Positions 10,620 through 23,591 are shown, numbered from the stretch's first letter. The stretch: 64,000 bases of DNA from Diadophis punctatus similis (GCA_023053685.1 JALIGW010000001.1:156388547-156452546); one strand, 5' to 3'. The notes: generated by a model not told the origin, from the letters alone. Numbers and translations: made by a program.

Positions 10620-11450
10620 TGCCAATACTAATTATATTAATTAATGAATTATGAGAAATCTACATATAATATTAATATTTAATCATATTTAATATTTAAT
10701 AAAATAATAAAATAATGATCTATATACAATTATTTAAAATGATTTATATAAAATGTTGGTGCTGGACCATACGTGGCGTTGCAGCCTGGACCATACGTAT
10801 TTCTTTTTGTCTTGGACCATGAATACATTTTGATTGATTGGTTCCTTAGTCCTTCTTTTATACGTGGTTATTTAATCTTCCCTATAGTATCATTTTAATC
10901 ATGGTAAGGCACTACATTCCAACATCCCCTACAAACATGGACTTGAAGCCAACAGGAACATGATTACTAATGCCAAAACAGCATACTTTGCACCAGAGCA
11001 TGTGAGTTTGTACTAATATTCAAAATCTCTATCTTTTGGCAATAAAGTGTCAAATTTTTGTACACACATGGCTCCTCAATATGCCGACATCTTCATGATT
11101 GTCCTATAACAATTCTTTCTGAATTCTCCCACCCTGAAACCCCTCCTTTATTTGAGTTTCATCAATGGGATTTTCATCATCTCTACCTATGGAAAGGAGT
11201 CACATCACATCATTTCATGAGTTCAACAATTTCAGCAACAACTAGTGAGATGGCTCCATTATTATTAATATCCCTTCATCTATTATTCTTGTTTTAGCTG
11301 TTTTTATAGTTTTCTAATTTTGCTAATATGTCACTGATAATGACTTTAGATGTTTATTGTTTTAGTTTTGCTGTATTACTCCCAGAGTCACACGTGTGTG
11401 AGATGGGTGGTTATATACATTAGATAGACAAATGGATAAATAAACACACA
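10620..11450. other. AT-rich DNA, no gene seen
   Basis: Very AT-rich, with a twice-repeated GGACCATACGT block near 10760-10800. The 79-codon frame at 11058-11297 has no recognisable similarity and no supporting features. Confidence 0.35.
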
Positions 11451-11489
11451 AATAAGGACTTCCACCATCAATCTCAGCCCAGATTATCT

Positions 11490-13010
11490 ACAGGATACAC
11501 CCATTTCTTTGAACTCATCATGAAATTACACAATGGACATCTAAGTATGTTACACAGGAAACCTAAAAAGTGTCATACATACCTAATGCTTCTATATTTC
11601 ATCCAGAACACCCCATCAAATCAATAGCCAGGCTCGATGTCACAGCCACTTTTATTCTGACCCACTTGAATGAGATCCTTAATTAATGGAATTAAATCAA
11701 TCACTCAGGAGATTGTTTACCAATTAGGTAAATAAATTAATAGGCCAGACCAATTTCCAGAGTTGACCTATTAAAAGACAGACCACAGAAACAGAACAAT
11801 ACTATGGAACACCACAGATTCTCATATCTGAAACCACTCAACCATATTGTTAATAAGTCATACTGGAAAATGACACTGCACTTTCTCAGGTATTAGCTGT
11901 GATGACCCGGAGCGTGGCATGAAGGCAACACAGCCAGAGAACAGGTATGAGTCCCTTTATTGGCACCAACTTTGCCCCCAACGTTCCATTTACTGGAGAA
12001 AAGGTCTCCCACAAAACTGCAGCAGCTTTTGGCTGCAGATACTCCAGTCCAAATGCTGTAAGCAGAATGACTGCAATCAATCATTAGAGCAGGGCAAGAT
12101 AATGAATCCCAGTAGCGAAAAATTCACAGCAATAATTCCAGCAAGACCAGACAAGCACACAGAAGCACGACAACAGTCAGGAGGAATGCCAGGAATGCAG
12201 GCCACAATTCTCAACACTAGACGAATTCAGCATTTGTTCCTGACAAACACCCCTCCCAACAGCCTCTCCTTTAAACTCCATCCCCAGGTGTACCTTGTGA
12301 AGGGAATCAGGGCCCTTTCCTTCCTCGTAAGCCACGCAACCCATGTTGCTCTCTTCTGCGTTCTTCCCTGCGTGCCCTAGGATGAGGAGGGGGTGGGCCT
12401 TGGTCTTCATCTGAACCCCCTCTCCCTTGTTCTACCTCTCCCCTGCTCTGCCCAGCCTGACTTTGCCCTCCCCCAGTTTCCTCCACAGCCAACGGAGCCA
12501 CTCTCCCGCTCTCTGACAGCTATTCGTCTTCCATCTCAGATTCAGACTCCGACGAGGGCATAACAATTAGCTGAAAGCTCATACTTGCATACAGACAATC
12601 ATCCAACCTGAAGCAGGCTCTCCCAAACAGCAAGTAAAATCTGAATAATGATTCTAACATGGGAACCAAGCCCTGCAACAGTTCCAAATGTCTACCTTAT
12701 CTCCACATCTCCACCAACCATACATGTTCTTCCTCCCATGTGATATATATCATCATCTGTCAGCAATGCCCCTCTGTATTCTATGGAGGACAAATAGAAA
12801 AAAAAACTTTTTGGAAAAGAATTAATGCACACAAGTTTGAGATCAGGACACAAGACAAGGAAATAATAGTATTTCAACTACCCAGAACACTCCATAGCAG
12901 ATCTGAAAAGACCATTTTTGAAAAGTGGGACCTTATAAGCACCATCAAGGAAGAAATTATTGAATTCACACACATGAAAAAGTTTCAGGCAGCCTCATAA
13001 AATCTCAACA
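11490..13010 (+). pseudogene. Penelope-like element fragment (RT C-terminus and GIY-YIG endonuclease)
   Basis: Translated pieces follow the order of a Penelope-like polyprotein. GHLSMLHRKP...HTYL (about 11530-11590) matches the end of the RT. KPLNHIVNKSYWKM (about 11830-11870) and AYRQSSNLKQ (about 12590-12620) belong to the linker. A Cys-rich GIY-YIG endonuclease-like segment, with VIYIIICQQCPSVFYGGQ followed by an R..AH motif, lies in the 12659-13000 frame. The reading frame is broken in several places, and a 668-bp solo LTR is inserted in the middle (11898-12565). Penelope-like elements are retroelements whose GIY-YIG nuclease makes the priming nick. The assignment rests on motif order and is fairly secure for the endonuclease part. 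Confidence 0.75.
11898..12565 (-). mobile_element. Solo LTR with 6-bp target duplication
   Basis: Read on the minus strand, the element starts TGTTATGCCC and ends CATCACA. It is flanked by perfect direct repeats ATTAGC (11892-11897 and 12566-12571). A polyadenylation signal AATAAA occurs on the minus strand at 11956-11961, about 60 bases from the LTR 3' end, as in an LTR R region. There is no internal region, so it arose by LTR-LTR recombination or is a single remnant. A 6-bp duplication fits some endogenous retrovirus classes, but the family is not identified. Confidence 0.82.
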
Positions 13011-13034
13011 CAATAGGTTTTTTTTAATGTGTGG

Positions 13035-13200
13035 TTTTGAGTTAGATTTGACTCCTGGTGACTGCTGCGCAAGTCAGTATAGTACTGTACAGGTTTTCTT
13101 TGCAAGGTTTTTTAGAAGTGGTTTGCCATTGCATTCTTCCTAGGATTGAGAGAGAGAGTGACTGGCGTTTTCATGCAGTTGGGCATTTTAGCACATTGTC
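13035..13200 (-). repeat. Degenerate tRNA-derived SINE
   Basis: It contains the landmarks GACTCCTGGTGACTG, GGTTTGCCATTGC and TAGGATTGAGAGAGAG...GACTGGC shared with 14990-15165 and 35690-35892. It reads as the body of an older squamate SINE in reverse orientation; the tRNA-like head is missing or too diverged. Confidence 0.5.
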
Positions 13201-14690
13201 TCCCATGTAATGTACAGCTGCATAACCAACCTGTCTTTCCCTCGGTCCATCCCTGCCTCACCCCTATTTAAATCCTATCCCAGCCTAGCCACTATGCACC
13301 TAATGAACTGAGCTGTAACTCATAATGCTTTATGCCCTTTAATAAAATGTGTTAATCAGAAACAGTTTTAACACTAATGTTTGTGGATAGTTTCTTTCCT
13401 GAGGTTGGGCTCTTACTGCCAAATCATTGCTGCTTTCATTTATATTTTTGAAGAATGAAGAGTCCCTAAAGGTAAAATCCTGGTAATTACAGGGATGTGT
13501 CCATATAGCTTTCTAGGTAGCAATGTGAAAAAAAAAATGCCATTCCTCTGAGTTATATTTTCCATTTACCAATCTAGCATATATTGGTTTCACATCCAAG
13601 TACTAACCAGGTCAAACCCTGCTCTCCTTAATCCTGTTTACGTTAATATGAATCCTACTTGGTCTTCCTGATAGATGCATTTTATAGGCAGCGTTCCCCA
13701 ACCTGCTTTCCAGATGTTTTAGACTTCAACTTTTGTAATGGGAATTGAAATTTAACACACTTAGAGAGCTTTGGCTTGGGGCAGTCTGACACTGATTGTT
13801 CTGAATGAAGTGGCAGGATAACCTGGAACAATTTAAAATGCTTGGCTTGGTTTCAATGGCTGTTCACAGTATTCAAAACCCATTAGAAGATGCTGAAGTG
13901 CTAGACTAAGACCTACTGTAGTTACATACAGTATGTCACATATTGCTTCTGTCTTCAGTAATAGCATGGGTTCTTCCAGGTGTTGCCTCCCCTTCAAATC
14001 TAAGAAAAAGTTTTCTAACTGTGGCTTTACAATATTAATCAAAGGTGAGAATGTCTTATCATATTCTATCATCTTTCAAATATTACTCAGCTACAATTTC
14101 CAGTTCCTTCACCACTGCTCTGCTAGTTGGATTGGATGGAATTGTAATTCAGCCACATCTGGAACACCAGAGGTTCCTTACTTTGGATATGCATGACACC
14201 GATCATGATATTGCCAGAACTGATGCAAAATAATTTCTTCCCAAGCAATAATGCCTTGGCCAAATGTTGCTAATATAACAAACATGTGGTGGAATAATTG
14301 GAAAATATTATTTTTATTTATTTAACATAGCATGACAACCAAATTCTTGAATTATATTCATGTTGTTTCAGATCCAGAAACAAACCAAAACGGTCCCTAG
14401 TCTAAACAGAAAGAAGCTTGACCTGTGTGGCATGTTCTTACATTAAGAAGCCATCTGAGAATGTTCACTAATATGACATTTTCCAACAAATGCCTAAACC
14501 ACAAATTTACCCAACCAAAATGAATAAAATACAATAGTCTAACTCAGTTTCTTTTCCTGAAGTGAGCCTATGTAATCTTCTCAAGCAAAGAAAAAAAATG
14601 TTTAATGTACAAAAAATCTTTTTAAAGGAATTGAATAATTAGATCTCTGGTATTTGGCATGTCAGAGCTATAAAAAGGAAAAGTTAGGGG
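13200..14690. other. Intergenic DNA with old repeat scraps
   Basis: No gene was seen. Short blocks at 13690-13780 (GTTCCCCAACCTGCTTTCC, AGACTTCAACTTTTG) and 14090-14190 (CAGCCACATCTGGAACACC) look like remnants of one dispersed reptile repeat. The remainder is AT-rich. Confidence 0.35.
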
Positions 14691-14698
14691 TATATTTT

Positions 14699-14699
<1 letters not shown>

Positions 14700-14751
<52 letters not shown>

Positions 14752-14752
14752 A
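14700..14752. repeat. (CA)n microsatellite
   Basis: Dinucleotide run with one interruption by AAA, followed by an A stretch. Confidence 0.95.
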
Positions 14753-14989
14753 AAAAATGTCGGGGGTCATAAAAAGACAGCTGTAGCAAAACAAAAAGCA
14801 CTCCTCTTTCACCAAGAGGAATGAAATAAATTATTTTATTCCAAATACTTTCTGGAGAGAAGTGGCTGATAGTCCTGCAGTCCATTTAATGAAGTACAAT
14901 CTGGTTATGTGGCATAACACTATAAGGAACACAATTATGTTTTGGCATATAACTGTTATAGCATTTTCAAACTATAATTTGAATGACTG

Positions 14990-15165
14990 GGAGGACCTGC
15001 AGTCCTCTTAGCAAAATTTCTCAGACGTGGTTGCCATTCCTGCCTTCTTCTTAGGGGCTGAGAGAAATGACTGGCCAAAAGGTCACTCACCTTCTTTTGT
15101 GGGTCTCACAATCTCACAATTTCTAGCCCAGGTGCTTTAACCACTTCACCAAACTGACTGTCTGA
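14990..15165 (-). repeat. Degenerate tRNA-derived SINE
   Basis: Same family as 35690-35892: GTTGCCATTCCTGCCTTCTTCTTAGGGCTGAGAGAAATGACTGGCC-like body, then the complement of a tRNA-like head (CTTTAACCACTTCACCAAACTG) at 15133-15155. The GGAA/GAAA array begins directly after the head. Confidence 0.55.
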
Positions 15166-15175
15166 GCCACAGTAG

Positions 15176-15222
15176 GGAGGGAAGGAAGGAAGGAAGGAAG
15201 GAAGGAAGGAAGGAAGGAAGGA

Positions 15223-15318
<96 letters not shown>

Positions 15319-15320
15319 AA
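15176..15320. repeat. (GGAA)n-(GAAA)n compound microsatellite
   Basis: About 11 GGAA units pass into about 25 GAAA units, all purine on the plus strand. It lies between a SINE and the L2-like LINE. Confidence 0.97.
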
Positions 15321-15404
15321 ATTGGATAGAGGAAACATTCTCTTTCGTAACAAAATGGGTTCATCTATATCATTTTGGTTCAATTCCCTTCTAGCATTTA
15401 TCTA

Positions 15405-17770
15405 GGATGGACCTCACTCATTACTGTTTTACCCTGCACTGCTTTAGTTGTGCTGCTTCTTCAGCTTCATTTAACATTACTCTTCCATACCAGACTCCCT
15501 TGTCCACAATCTGGTTGAGTCCCTGGTGGTTGCCTGGAATAAGGCGGCATCTGGGGCACTGGACCGGATTGCGCCTTTGCGACCTCTCCATGGCGGTGGA
15601 TCCAGGAAAGCTCCCTGGTTTACCGAGGAGCTCCAGGAGATGAAGCACCAGAAGAGACGCCTAGAGCAATGCTGGAGAACCAGTAACTCCGAATCTGACC
15701 GGACACTTTTAGGAGACTTTATTAGGACTTATTTAGTGGTGATACGGATGGCAAAATGTTCGCATTTTTCCACACTTATTGCATCCGCTGATTCGCGCCC
15801 AACCGCCCTTTTTAGGGTGACTCACTCCCTCCTCAATGTAGAGGGAACAGAGGAGCCCTTTCAGGGTAGAGCTGAAGAATTTGTGCAGTTTCTGTCAGAT
15901 AAAGTCACTCAGATTCGGATGGACCTGGACTCTGATTGGGCAATTCCGACCGAGATGAAAGGGGCAGGTCTTAGTCCTATTGTGTGGGATGAATTTGAAG
16001 CTGTGACTCCTGAGGAAGTGGACAAGGCAGTAGGAGTGATGAGTTCCTCCATTGTTTGTTGGACCCATGCCCTCCTGGCTGGTGTTGGCCAGCAGGGGGG
16101 TGACACGAGGCTGGCTCCAGGTTTTAGTTAACGTGTCCTTGAGTGAGGGGTCCTTTCCACAACCGTTAAAGGAAGCGGTTGTGCGACCCCCTTCTCAAGA
16201 AGCCTTCCCTGGATCCAGCTGAATTAAAGAACTTTCATCCAGTTTCCAACCTACCCTTTGCAGGAAAGGTTGTTGAGAAAGTGGTGGCACTTCAGCTCCT
16301 ACGGTTCTTGGATGAAACAGATTATCTGGACCCTTTTCAATCCGGCTTCAGGCCTGGCTACAGCACAGAAACTGCTTTGGTCACGCTGATGGATGATCTC
16401 TGGCGGGCCTGAGATGGGGGTAATTCCTCTATCTTGGTGCTACTTGACCTCTCAGCAGCTTTCGATACCATTGACCATGGTATCCTTCTGGGACAACTAA
16501 AGGAGTTGGGGTTGAAAGGCACCGTGTTACGGTGGTTCTCCTCCTATCTCTCTGGTCAATCGCAGTCGGTGTTAGCAGGAGGACAGAGATCGACCCCTAG
16601 ACCCCTCATTTGCGGGGTTCCTCAGGGCTCAATCCTCTCCCCCCTCCTATTTAATATCTACATGAAACCACTGGGTGAGGTCATCCGATGATTCGGGGTG
16701 AGGTATCAGCAATATGCTCATGATACCCAGTTATATATCTCCACCCCGCGTCAATTCAGTGAAGCAGTGGATGTGATGTGCTGGTGCCTTGAGGCTGTGC
16801 GGGTCTGGATGGGTGTCGACAGGCTCAGACTTAACCAAGACAAGACCGAGTGGCTGTGGATATTACCTCCGAAAGACTATGTCAACTGTCCATCCTTGGC
16901 TCTTGAGGGGGGGAGAAATTGTCCCCCTCAGAACGGGTTCACAATTTGGGTGTCCTCCTAGACTCACAGCTGAAATTAGATCAACATTTAACAGCTGTAG
17001 CTAGGGGGACCTTTGCACAGATTCGCCAGGTGCACCAACTGTGACCCTACTTGGATCAAGAGGCTCTCCTCACAGTCAATCATGCCCTTGTCACCTCATG
17101 ATTAGATTATTGCAACGCGCTCTACATGGGGCTACTCTTGAAGAATACTCAGAGACTATAATTGGTCCAGAACTCAGCTGCGCGAGCTGTCGTGGGTGCA
17201 CCTAGGTACACCCACATTACACCAATCCTCCGCAAGCTGCACTGGCTCACTATTGGTCTCCGGGCACAATTCAAGGTGTTGGTTATTACCTTTAAAGCCC
17301 TACATGGCTCAGGGCCAGGTTATCTTCGAGACTGCCTTCTGCCACACAGCTCCCAGGGACCGGTGAGATCCCACAGAGTTGGTCTCCTCCGGGTCCCGTC
17401 AGCTAAACAGTGCCAGCTGGTGGGCCCGCGGGGGAGGGCCTTCTCTGTGGCTGCCCCAGCTCTCTGGAACCAGTTACCTCTGGAGATCTGGACTACCCCC
17501 ACCCTATTGGCCTTCCAAAAAGCAGTAAAGACCTGGCTTTTCTGGCAGGCTTGGGGCCGTTGATCTCGCGGTTGTAATTGGCAAGATCTGGCCATGAAAT
17601 GATATGTAGGGGTTTTAATGCTTAATGTTTTGATGTTTATAATGTTTAAGATGTTATAATGTTTTCTCTGAGATGTTTTTAATGTCTATCTGCTGTTGTT
17701 AAGCCACCCAGAGTCCTTTGGGAGTTGGGCGGCATATAAATATAATAAATAAATAAATAAAATAAATAAA
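15405..17770 (+). pseudogene. L2-like LINE, reverse transcriptase region and 3' end, inactivated
   Basis: Three plus frames together spell one LINE ORF2. A linker with WNKAASGALDRIAPLRP and APWFTEEL (15526-16131) is followed by RT blocks NFHPVSNLPF and DPFQSGFRPGYSTETAL (16179-16412). Next come LLDLSAAFDTIDH, GVPQGSILSPLLFNIYM (16434-16691), then YAHD in place of the catalytic YADD (about 16709-16720). The C-terminus contains NSAARAVVG, ITPILRKLHWL, GRAFSVAAPALWNQLP (17162-17563). There are stops after DDLWRA and after GEVIR and several frame changes. The 3' end is GCGGCATATAAATATAATAAATAAATAA-like. L2 clade is my best placement; CR1/L3 is the alternative. Confidence 0.85.
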
Positions 17771-17779
17771 ATATCTGCA

Positions 17780-20390
17780 ACCTGCACTACTTTTAAGTAG
17801 TTTTATTTCACTTTTTAAAAAAGTTTTTCTCCTTTTTTTTCATAAATAGCTCAAATACCAAACTGGTTGGAAACACTTGCCTCGGTCCATTAGTTCAGCA
17901 ACTTGAAAAGTGTCTGAAAACATCATTCCAAATATCCATGTCCATCTTCGCTACTCTGCCCCACCATATCTTAGATAGAATGAGAGGAGATTGCTCTTTT
18001 CCTGGCAGATCATGCTTGACAATGATGGTGACCAAAGCTGGCAGAATCTATTGATTACTTTCTTCTACTTGGATTACAACCATAAGGAAAGCACAACATA
18101 TCAGCCTTATTATTGTGGCAGAATAGGACTAGACAATCAAGGCAGCAAATCTGATTGTTTACCTGGTCTTGGTGAAAAAAGGTGTGACATGGACTAGCTA
18201 TGTATCTAGATATTTCTGGCAACCCAGACTCCACTGAAGTTGGGTGGCAATACATTTAAGTATGTTAATAAAAATAACTGATGCATTTTTGTCTTACCTT
18301 AGCTCAATGTCTGTCCTTCCTTTTTGTTTAATTCTTATTTCCGAGTTTCCCTTGGCTTCTTTTCTTTATTTATAGTCCATATATTCTTTAGAAGAGCCTC
18401 CTTAATTCAGGGGTCTGTGCCCTTTATTTTCTTCTTGTGATATATATAAGCTGACATAAGAAACATTTTGGGGTATATGTGTGTGTGATTGTATGTTTTC
18501 TACAGTCCTCTGTAAACTGGAACATAGACTGCAGCTTTGCTGAAATTGAAAAAGGGAGAGAGATTTAAAGACCACCACTTTCCTTCCAACATTTCCTTGA
18601 AAGGTTTTTACAAAATGTTTTTAGTCTGCTTTGGTGATATCGGCTCATGTCGTTTTTGTTCACCATAGAAAATTGTTCAATGATGCAAGTCTTCGCCCAG
18701 GTCAGACCCACTGAGTTTCCTCAAACTAACACAGTTCGGGGCATTCTAACTCTGAATTGGAGCTCAAAATGCAGCATTTTGCAACCTCAAAAAAAGATTC
18801 GTTGCCTTATTAAAGCGGCCATATACAGTATTTAGTGTAATTCATTAGGGTTTGAAAAAAGACACTTTTAAAGACATTTTCTGCTCATGCTTCTACATAT
18901 TCAGAGCATCTATTTTATGCACAATCACAGAATCTGGCTGTCAGGCTATGATACTTTCCATCACTCTACATACCCACCAAACACCCACCCTTGGTTCCAG
19001 CTAGTCAATCATCTTTCCTTCGCTCCAGGAGTTGAACAGTATTCCTTTGGGCAGGTGAATTGCCTGTGAATCAAATTTCCAATGGTGTCAGAGGCTGCAC
19101 TGCAATAAGAATATTGCTCCAAGTTTCTTGGAAGGTGATAGGCAGGTGATAGGCAGATTAAATAGACAGAATGCAATACAAATATTCCTCCATAGTATGC
19201 AATAAGATTCGTTCCTTCTTTATTCTGTACCTTCAAAGTCATTCTGCACTGGCCAATATGATACTGGTAATCTATTTCTGTGGCTTGAAGTATTCTTATG
19301 AGGAGGTAATATTAATTTTTAAAAAGAGTCTCTAACAGCACCGTAGCAGGTGTAATGGGAAAACTATACCACTAGCCATTTTTCATGGTTCAGCTTTCAT
19401 TTAGTAGGTCACGTAATGCTTCCCTTCAGCTTTACAACCCTAAGCAAAGTATATGTGTCAGACGTCAACTTTTTGATAAATGCACAACAATCTGCTCCAC
19501 ACCATGATTGCACTTTATAACTTAAACAGGTGCCGTTATTCACCAGCATTTCGCTCTGAACTTTATTCCCTAGTTTTTTTTATATACTCCTAACTAAAAA
19601 GTTGACATGCAATTCACATCTGAAGAATTGTTCTCCATGTTTCAACCTTACGGACATTACAATGGAAAGTTTAAGTTATTTCCCTCACCTGCTCAGATCA
19701 GTGATTTATGATGGCCAGAATATTGCATATGCACTACATTATATAAATGGCTCTGAGCAGCGTACGCAGACCCCTTCATAGTGGGGAAGGTCGGCCAGAA
19801 GCAACTGTATCTGCAGGCAAGGAATTTTTTTTTGTCCTTTCCAGGAGAATTAGAATGAATAACAACCAAAATAATGTGTGGCTTTTCTCCTGATCCAGGC
19901 TAAGATTTCTTTAAATTGAAATGCCTCAAGATTCTAAAGCATTAATGTCCATTCTGAATCAAAACATGGCAAAATTGCACACGAGTGTGTAAGGGTCTAT
20001 GTCTGCATCATGACTCGTATTTTGTCTTTCTTTACCATGGCTGTCTCTGTGCCAAAGCGTACTTCACCATGGTACACGGAACAAATTCAGTGCGGTCCAC
20101 TAGCTTCTATGTTCCTCTTGTCAAGTGTCTGTAAGAAAGAAACATTTGTTTCTGAGGGGAGAGAAAAATCAGTAGATCACTTGGAGAATGGACAATGTAC
20201 TTAACCAAAGCTTAGAACTAAACCAAATGTTTACTTGCAGTAGGAACAGCAGAATTGTTTGGAAAGGAAAGCATTTACTCTATAGTAAACCCATTGAGTT
20301 TATTTCCCATGAGAATTTGCATCTGATTATAAACCTCAAAAAGATAGGGTTTTTTAACTTTATAATTCCACTTCCCATTGTGTAAAAAAG
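17780..20390. other. Unassigned intergenic DNA
   Basis: About 2.6 kb without a convincing gene. Small frames (at most 78 codons) have no recognisable similarity. Composition is AT-rich with ordinary single-copy texture; conserved function cannot be judged from one sequence. Confidence 0.35.
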
Positions 20391-20429
20391 TTGTTGCATT
20401 CTGATGATGATTCTTCCCTTCCTTTCTTT

Positions 20430-20589
<160 letters not shown>

Positions 20590-20596
<7 letters not shown>

Positions 20597-20752
20597 TACA
20601 GAGATTCTCAGTCATCCAGGTCATAGTTGTCCCAAAGGTGCTTTTTCAAGAGGCAACTGGAGAGCTGAAGAAGCTTCTTGGATGAGGAGCAAAACATCTT
20701 CAAAAAAAACCCCAAGAAAGTCCAGTTGCCTCTTGAAAAAGCACCTTTGGGA
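20590..20752. repeat. Palindromic dispersed repeat, 31-bp perfect arms
   Basis: Arms 20631-20661 and 20721-20751 are perfect reverse complements, separated by 59 bases holding AAGCTTCTTGGATGAGGAGC. A diverged copy with the same arms and core is at 47936-48145. The core is common in vertebrate genomes and resembles a piece I associate with Penelope-like element ends; that link is not firm. Confidence 0.75.

Positions 20753-20850
<98 letters not shown>
20753..20850. repeat. (GAAA)n microsatellite
   Basis: About 24 GAAA units directly abutting the right arm of the hairpin. Confidence 0.97.
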
Positions 20851-20851
<1 letters not shown>

Positions 20852-20859
20852 GTTTCTGA

Positions 20860-22330
20860 CTAGCCCAATATTGAAAGACAAGAAGTGTCTTTTACACTGT
20901 CCAAAGGAGAAATGTATTAGAACTCCATTTGTTGACTTCATGGAGTCAACATTGTATTTGATTTCCCCAGCTATAGCTACAGAGAACACTATTGCCACTG
21001 TTACTGCTGCTAGGTATAAAAGCACCAATGCAGTGAGTAATTTCTACCATCTTTAGCTGAGCAGAGAGACTGGCTTTGTCAACATATAGTAAGATAACTA
21101 GCCAACCACTTTACCTAAATACATGATATAAACCCAGTATGCATTATTTGATGACTTATCAAACGCCAAGCATTGATTTAATTGAGTAAACCCAGAGTAT
21201 GTTCATGACAGATAAGGATGGCAGGTGAACATAGCCAATGCATTTTCCTAAAATAGAGATAGACAAACTTTTTGACAGTTGTATGTGTCTAGTAATTTGG
21301 GGAGGGAATAATTTTTCTACTCCAATCTTTTGCTTATTAATATTTTCAAATGAATCTAAAAGAGTGTTTTTATGATAGAATAGTTGAGAAAATATAAGGG
21401 ATGGATGCCCATGATAAATCTATAATGGCAATACAGAATATTTTTAAGGCTCTGCAGGGCAGATTATAGTGCAATATTATGTATCTGAATGCTATATGCT
21501 CTTATTCTCAATGATATTTATTCCTGTGTAAGTACTGAATATATAAGATTACAGTCTTAGATTTAAATACTGAAAATGTATTCTAGTGACCCAGAGAGAC
21601 TACAAGCAAAATATTTCTTTCCTTCTCTCTTTCAGTTTCTCTCCAATGACCTGGCAAGAGCTATTTGTAAACAAAACTGATCTCTTCTAAATAAGGGTAT
21701 ACATCTATGCCACAACAAACTGATTTATTGCTAATTACTTATTGGTAATGCATAGCTGGAAGTTTCCATAGACAGTTCACTTTTTGGCAGTCTTATAAAG
21801 CTCAATTTCCTTTTTTGAGAAAAGCATGGCACTTTTACATTTGTGATGGAAATACCCCTGCAATTTCGTTGTGTCCCATGAAAAACAGATTCAAGTCCAT
21901 TGAAGAAAAAGCAGAGCTTGACAAAATTTGATGAATGTAAACAATAAAATTCAAGACTCTCTAAGATAAACTCAGGATTTCTGAAATCTTCACCGCAAAT
22001 CGTCAAAGCAGCCCTATATTTATGACTGGGCAGAACTACCTATTACACTTAAGCACATCCTCATGTATGTAATAAATCTCTTACAGGAAAATTTGGGAGC
22101 AGGGCTGCTTACTATCTTCCAGTAACAATTTTCTATTACAATTCTTTCAGAATTCTTGTATTTCAGAATAGGTTGGTCCATATCACATTTGGTGTGTCAC
22201 AGGAAAAGCAATTGGGAGTTGGGAGGGGGAAATTATTTTTAAGAATTTTTTAAAAAAAACCTTCCGAAAGCTTCTCTTCTTTCCCTTGGTAAGTAACACT
22301 TTCTAAAGAAAACAGATTTTTTTAAACAAC
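20860..22330. other. AT-rich DNA, no gene seen
   Basis: No convincing open frame, RNA gene or repeat family. The 91-codon minus frame at 21731-22006 has no recognisable similarity and is not supported. Confidence 0.35.
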
Positions 22331-22339
22331 TAAAACAAA

Positions 22340-22545
22340 TAATAGCAATAGCACTTAGACTTATATACCGCTTCATAGTGCTTTACAGCCCTCTCTAAGC
22401 AGTTTACAAATGTTAGCCTATTGCCCCCAACAATCTGGGTCCTCATTTTACCTACCTCAGAAGGATGGAAGGCTGAGTCAACCTTGAGCTGGTCAGGATC
22501 GAACTCCTGCAATACTGCATTCTAACCACTGTGCCACCACAGCTA
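22340..22545 (-). repeat. tRNA-derived SINE (same family as 280-495)
   Basis: Reverse-strand copy. The A box complement lies in ACCACTGTGCCACCAC (about 22525-22540) and the B box complement in GGATCGAACTCC (22497-22508). The 3' end AATAGCAATAGCACTTAGAC is at the left edge. Confidence 0.85.
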
Positions 22546-22770
22546 TAAAATAAATACATTTATTTTCTATCTATGTACCATGAGTCAGTTGAAAATTAGG
22601 CAGCTTTATGAATCCAATAAATATATAAAATAGTGTTTCTAATTATCAATAACTTTTTACCTTGGCAGAATGGGATGATATTTGCAGACAAGATTAACCC
22701 TTCAGGCATTTTGCCCAAGAATAGCATTTTCAGTTTGGTGAGTTCCAGAAAGACCACATTCTCTATCCTC

Positions 22771-22934
22771 TGAGGAGCCAGCAGTCAGGATGGGTTGTCT
22801 CCGCCCACTAGCAGTTGAGGACTGAGTCACTTTTTTTCTTAAATCCCCTGGATCCGCCCTCTGAGACCCCAGTTATGACTCGTCCTCAGCAGAAGTAGGA
22901 CGTGGCGAAAACATCCCATCCCAACTGCTGGTTC
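22771..22934 (+). repeat. DIRS-2 left inverted terminal repeat
   Basis: Pairs with 28539-28724, with some indels. Shared landmarks are GAGCCAGCAGTCAGGATGGG, AGTTGAGGACTGAGTCAC, ATCCCCTGGATCCGCCCTC and GACCCCAGTTATGAC. No clear TATA box was seen in this repeat, unlike in DIRS-1. Confidence 0.92.
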
Positions 22935-23591
22935 CTACAGAGGATTTTTTTCCCTTTTTGTGATTGCAGGAAGATCATCAGGTTGTATTAATTTATTTTA
23001 CTTTGGATTGCCTTTCTAATAGTGAGTGAGGGAGTGTGGCAAGCCATTGGGGGCTTTAGTCCAGGCTGCCATGTGGGGCTTTGGGCCTCTGGCCTAACCC
23101 CTTCCGATCCCCCCCTGTCTCAAGGGATCTCTCGCTCCGCGGCTGCAGCCAGCCTAGATTCTGCCGTTTGAGCGGCTGCTCCGGCACTGGCTGCAAAGGG
23201 CTTATCCCATCACCGCGCCCTCGCTCACTAAGAAGAAGCCGAGATCGGAGCGAGTCCTTGCCGCCGCTGCTCATTGCCGGGGAACGAAAGTGAAAGCGCA
23301 GCCGGCAATGCCACGAGGTTTGCCGCTTCGGAGCCGTCCGCTAGAGCCCCGCTCGCAGAAGGCTCCTAGATTAAATTTGGTGCCCTACGCCGTGCGGCTT
23401 CCATTCGGGCTACCACGCGGCAATTTGGAGGACGAACCTCCAGGGGGCTCCTCTTCGCGGACCACTCCTCGTTGCATCGATGGAGCTGAAGAACAGGCTG
23501 GAAGAGGACCCTTGCACCAGAGGGGGGGGAGTGGCCCTGCAATTTCGAGCTATCCAGCCTCTAATTAGGAGAGAAGGCCAATTACTGAATA

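Noticed and set aside
20678..20706. Hammerhead ribozyme
   Set aside because: Only part of the core (GATGA, AAAAC) is seen. The invariant CU before GA and the GAAA element are altered in both copies, so no ribozyme is annotated.
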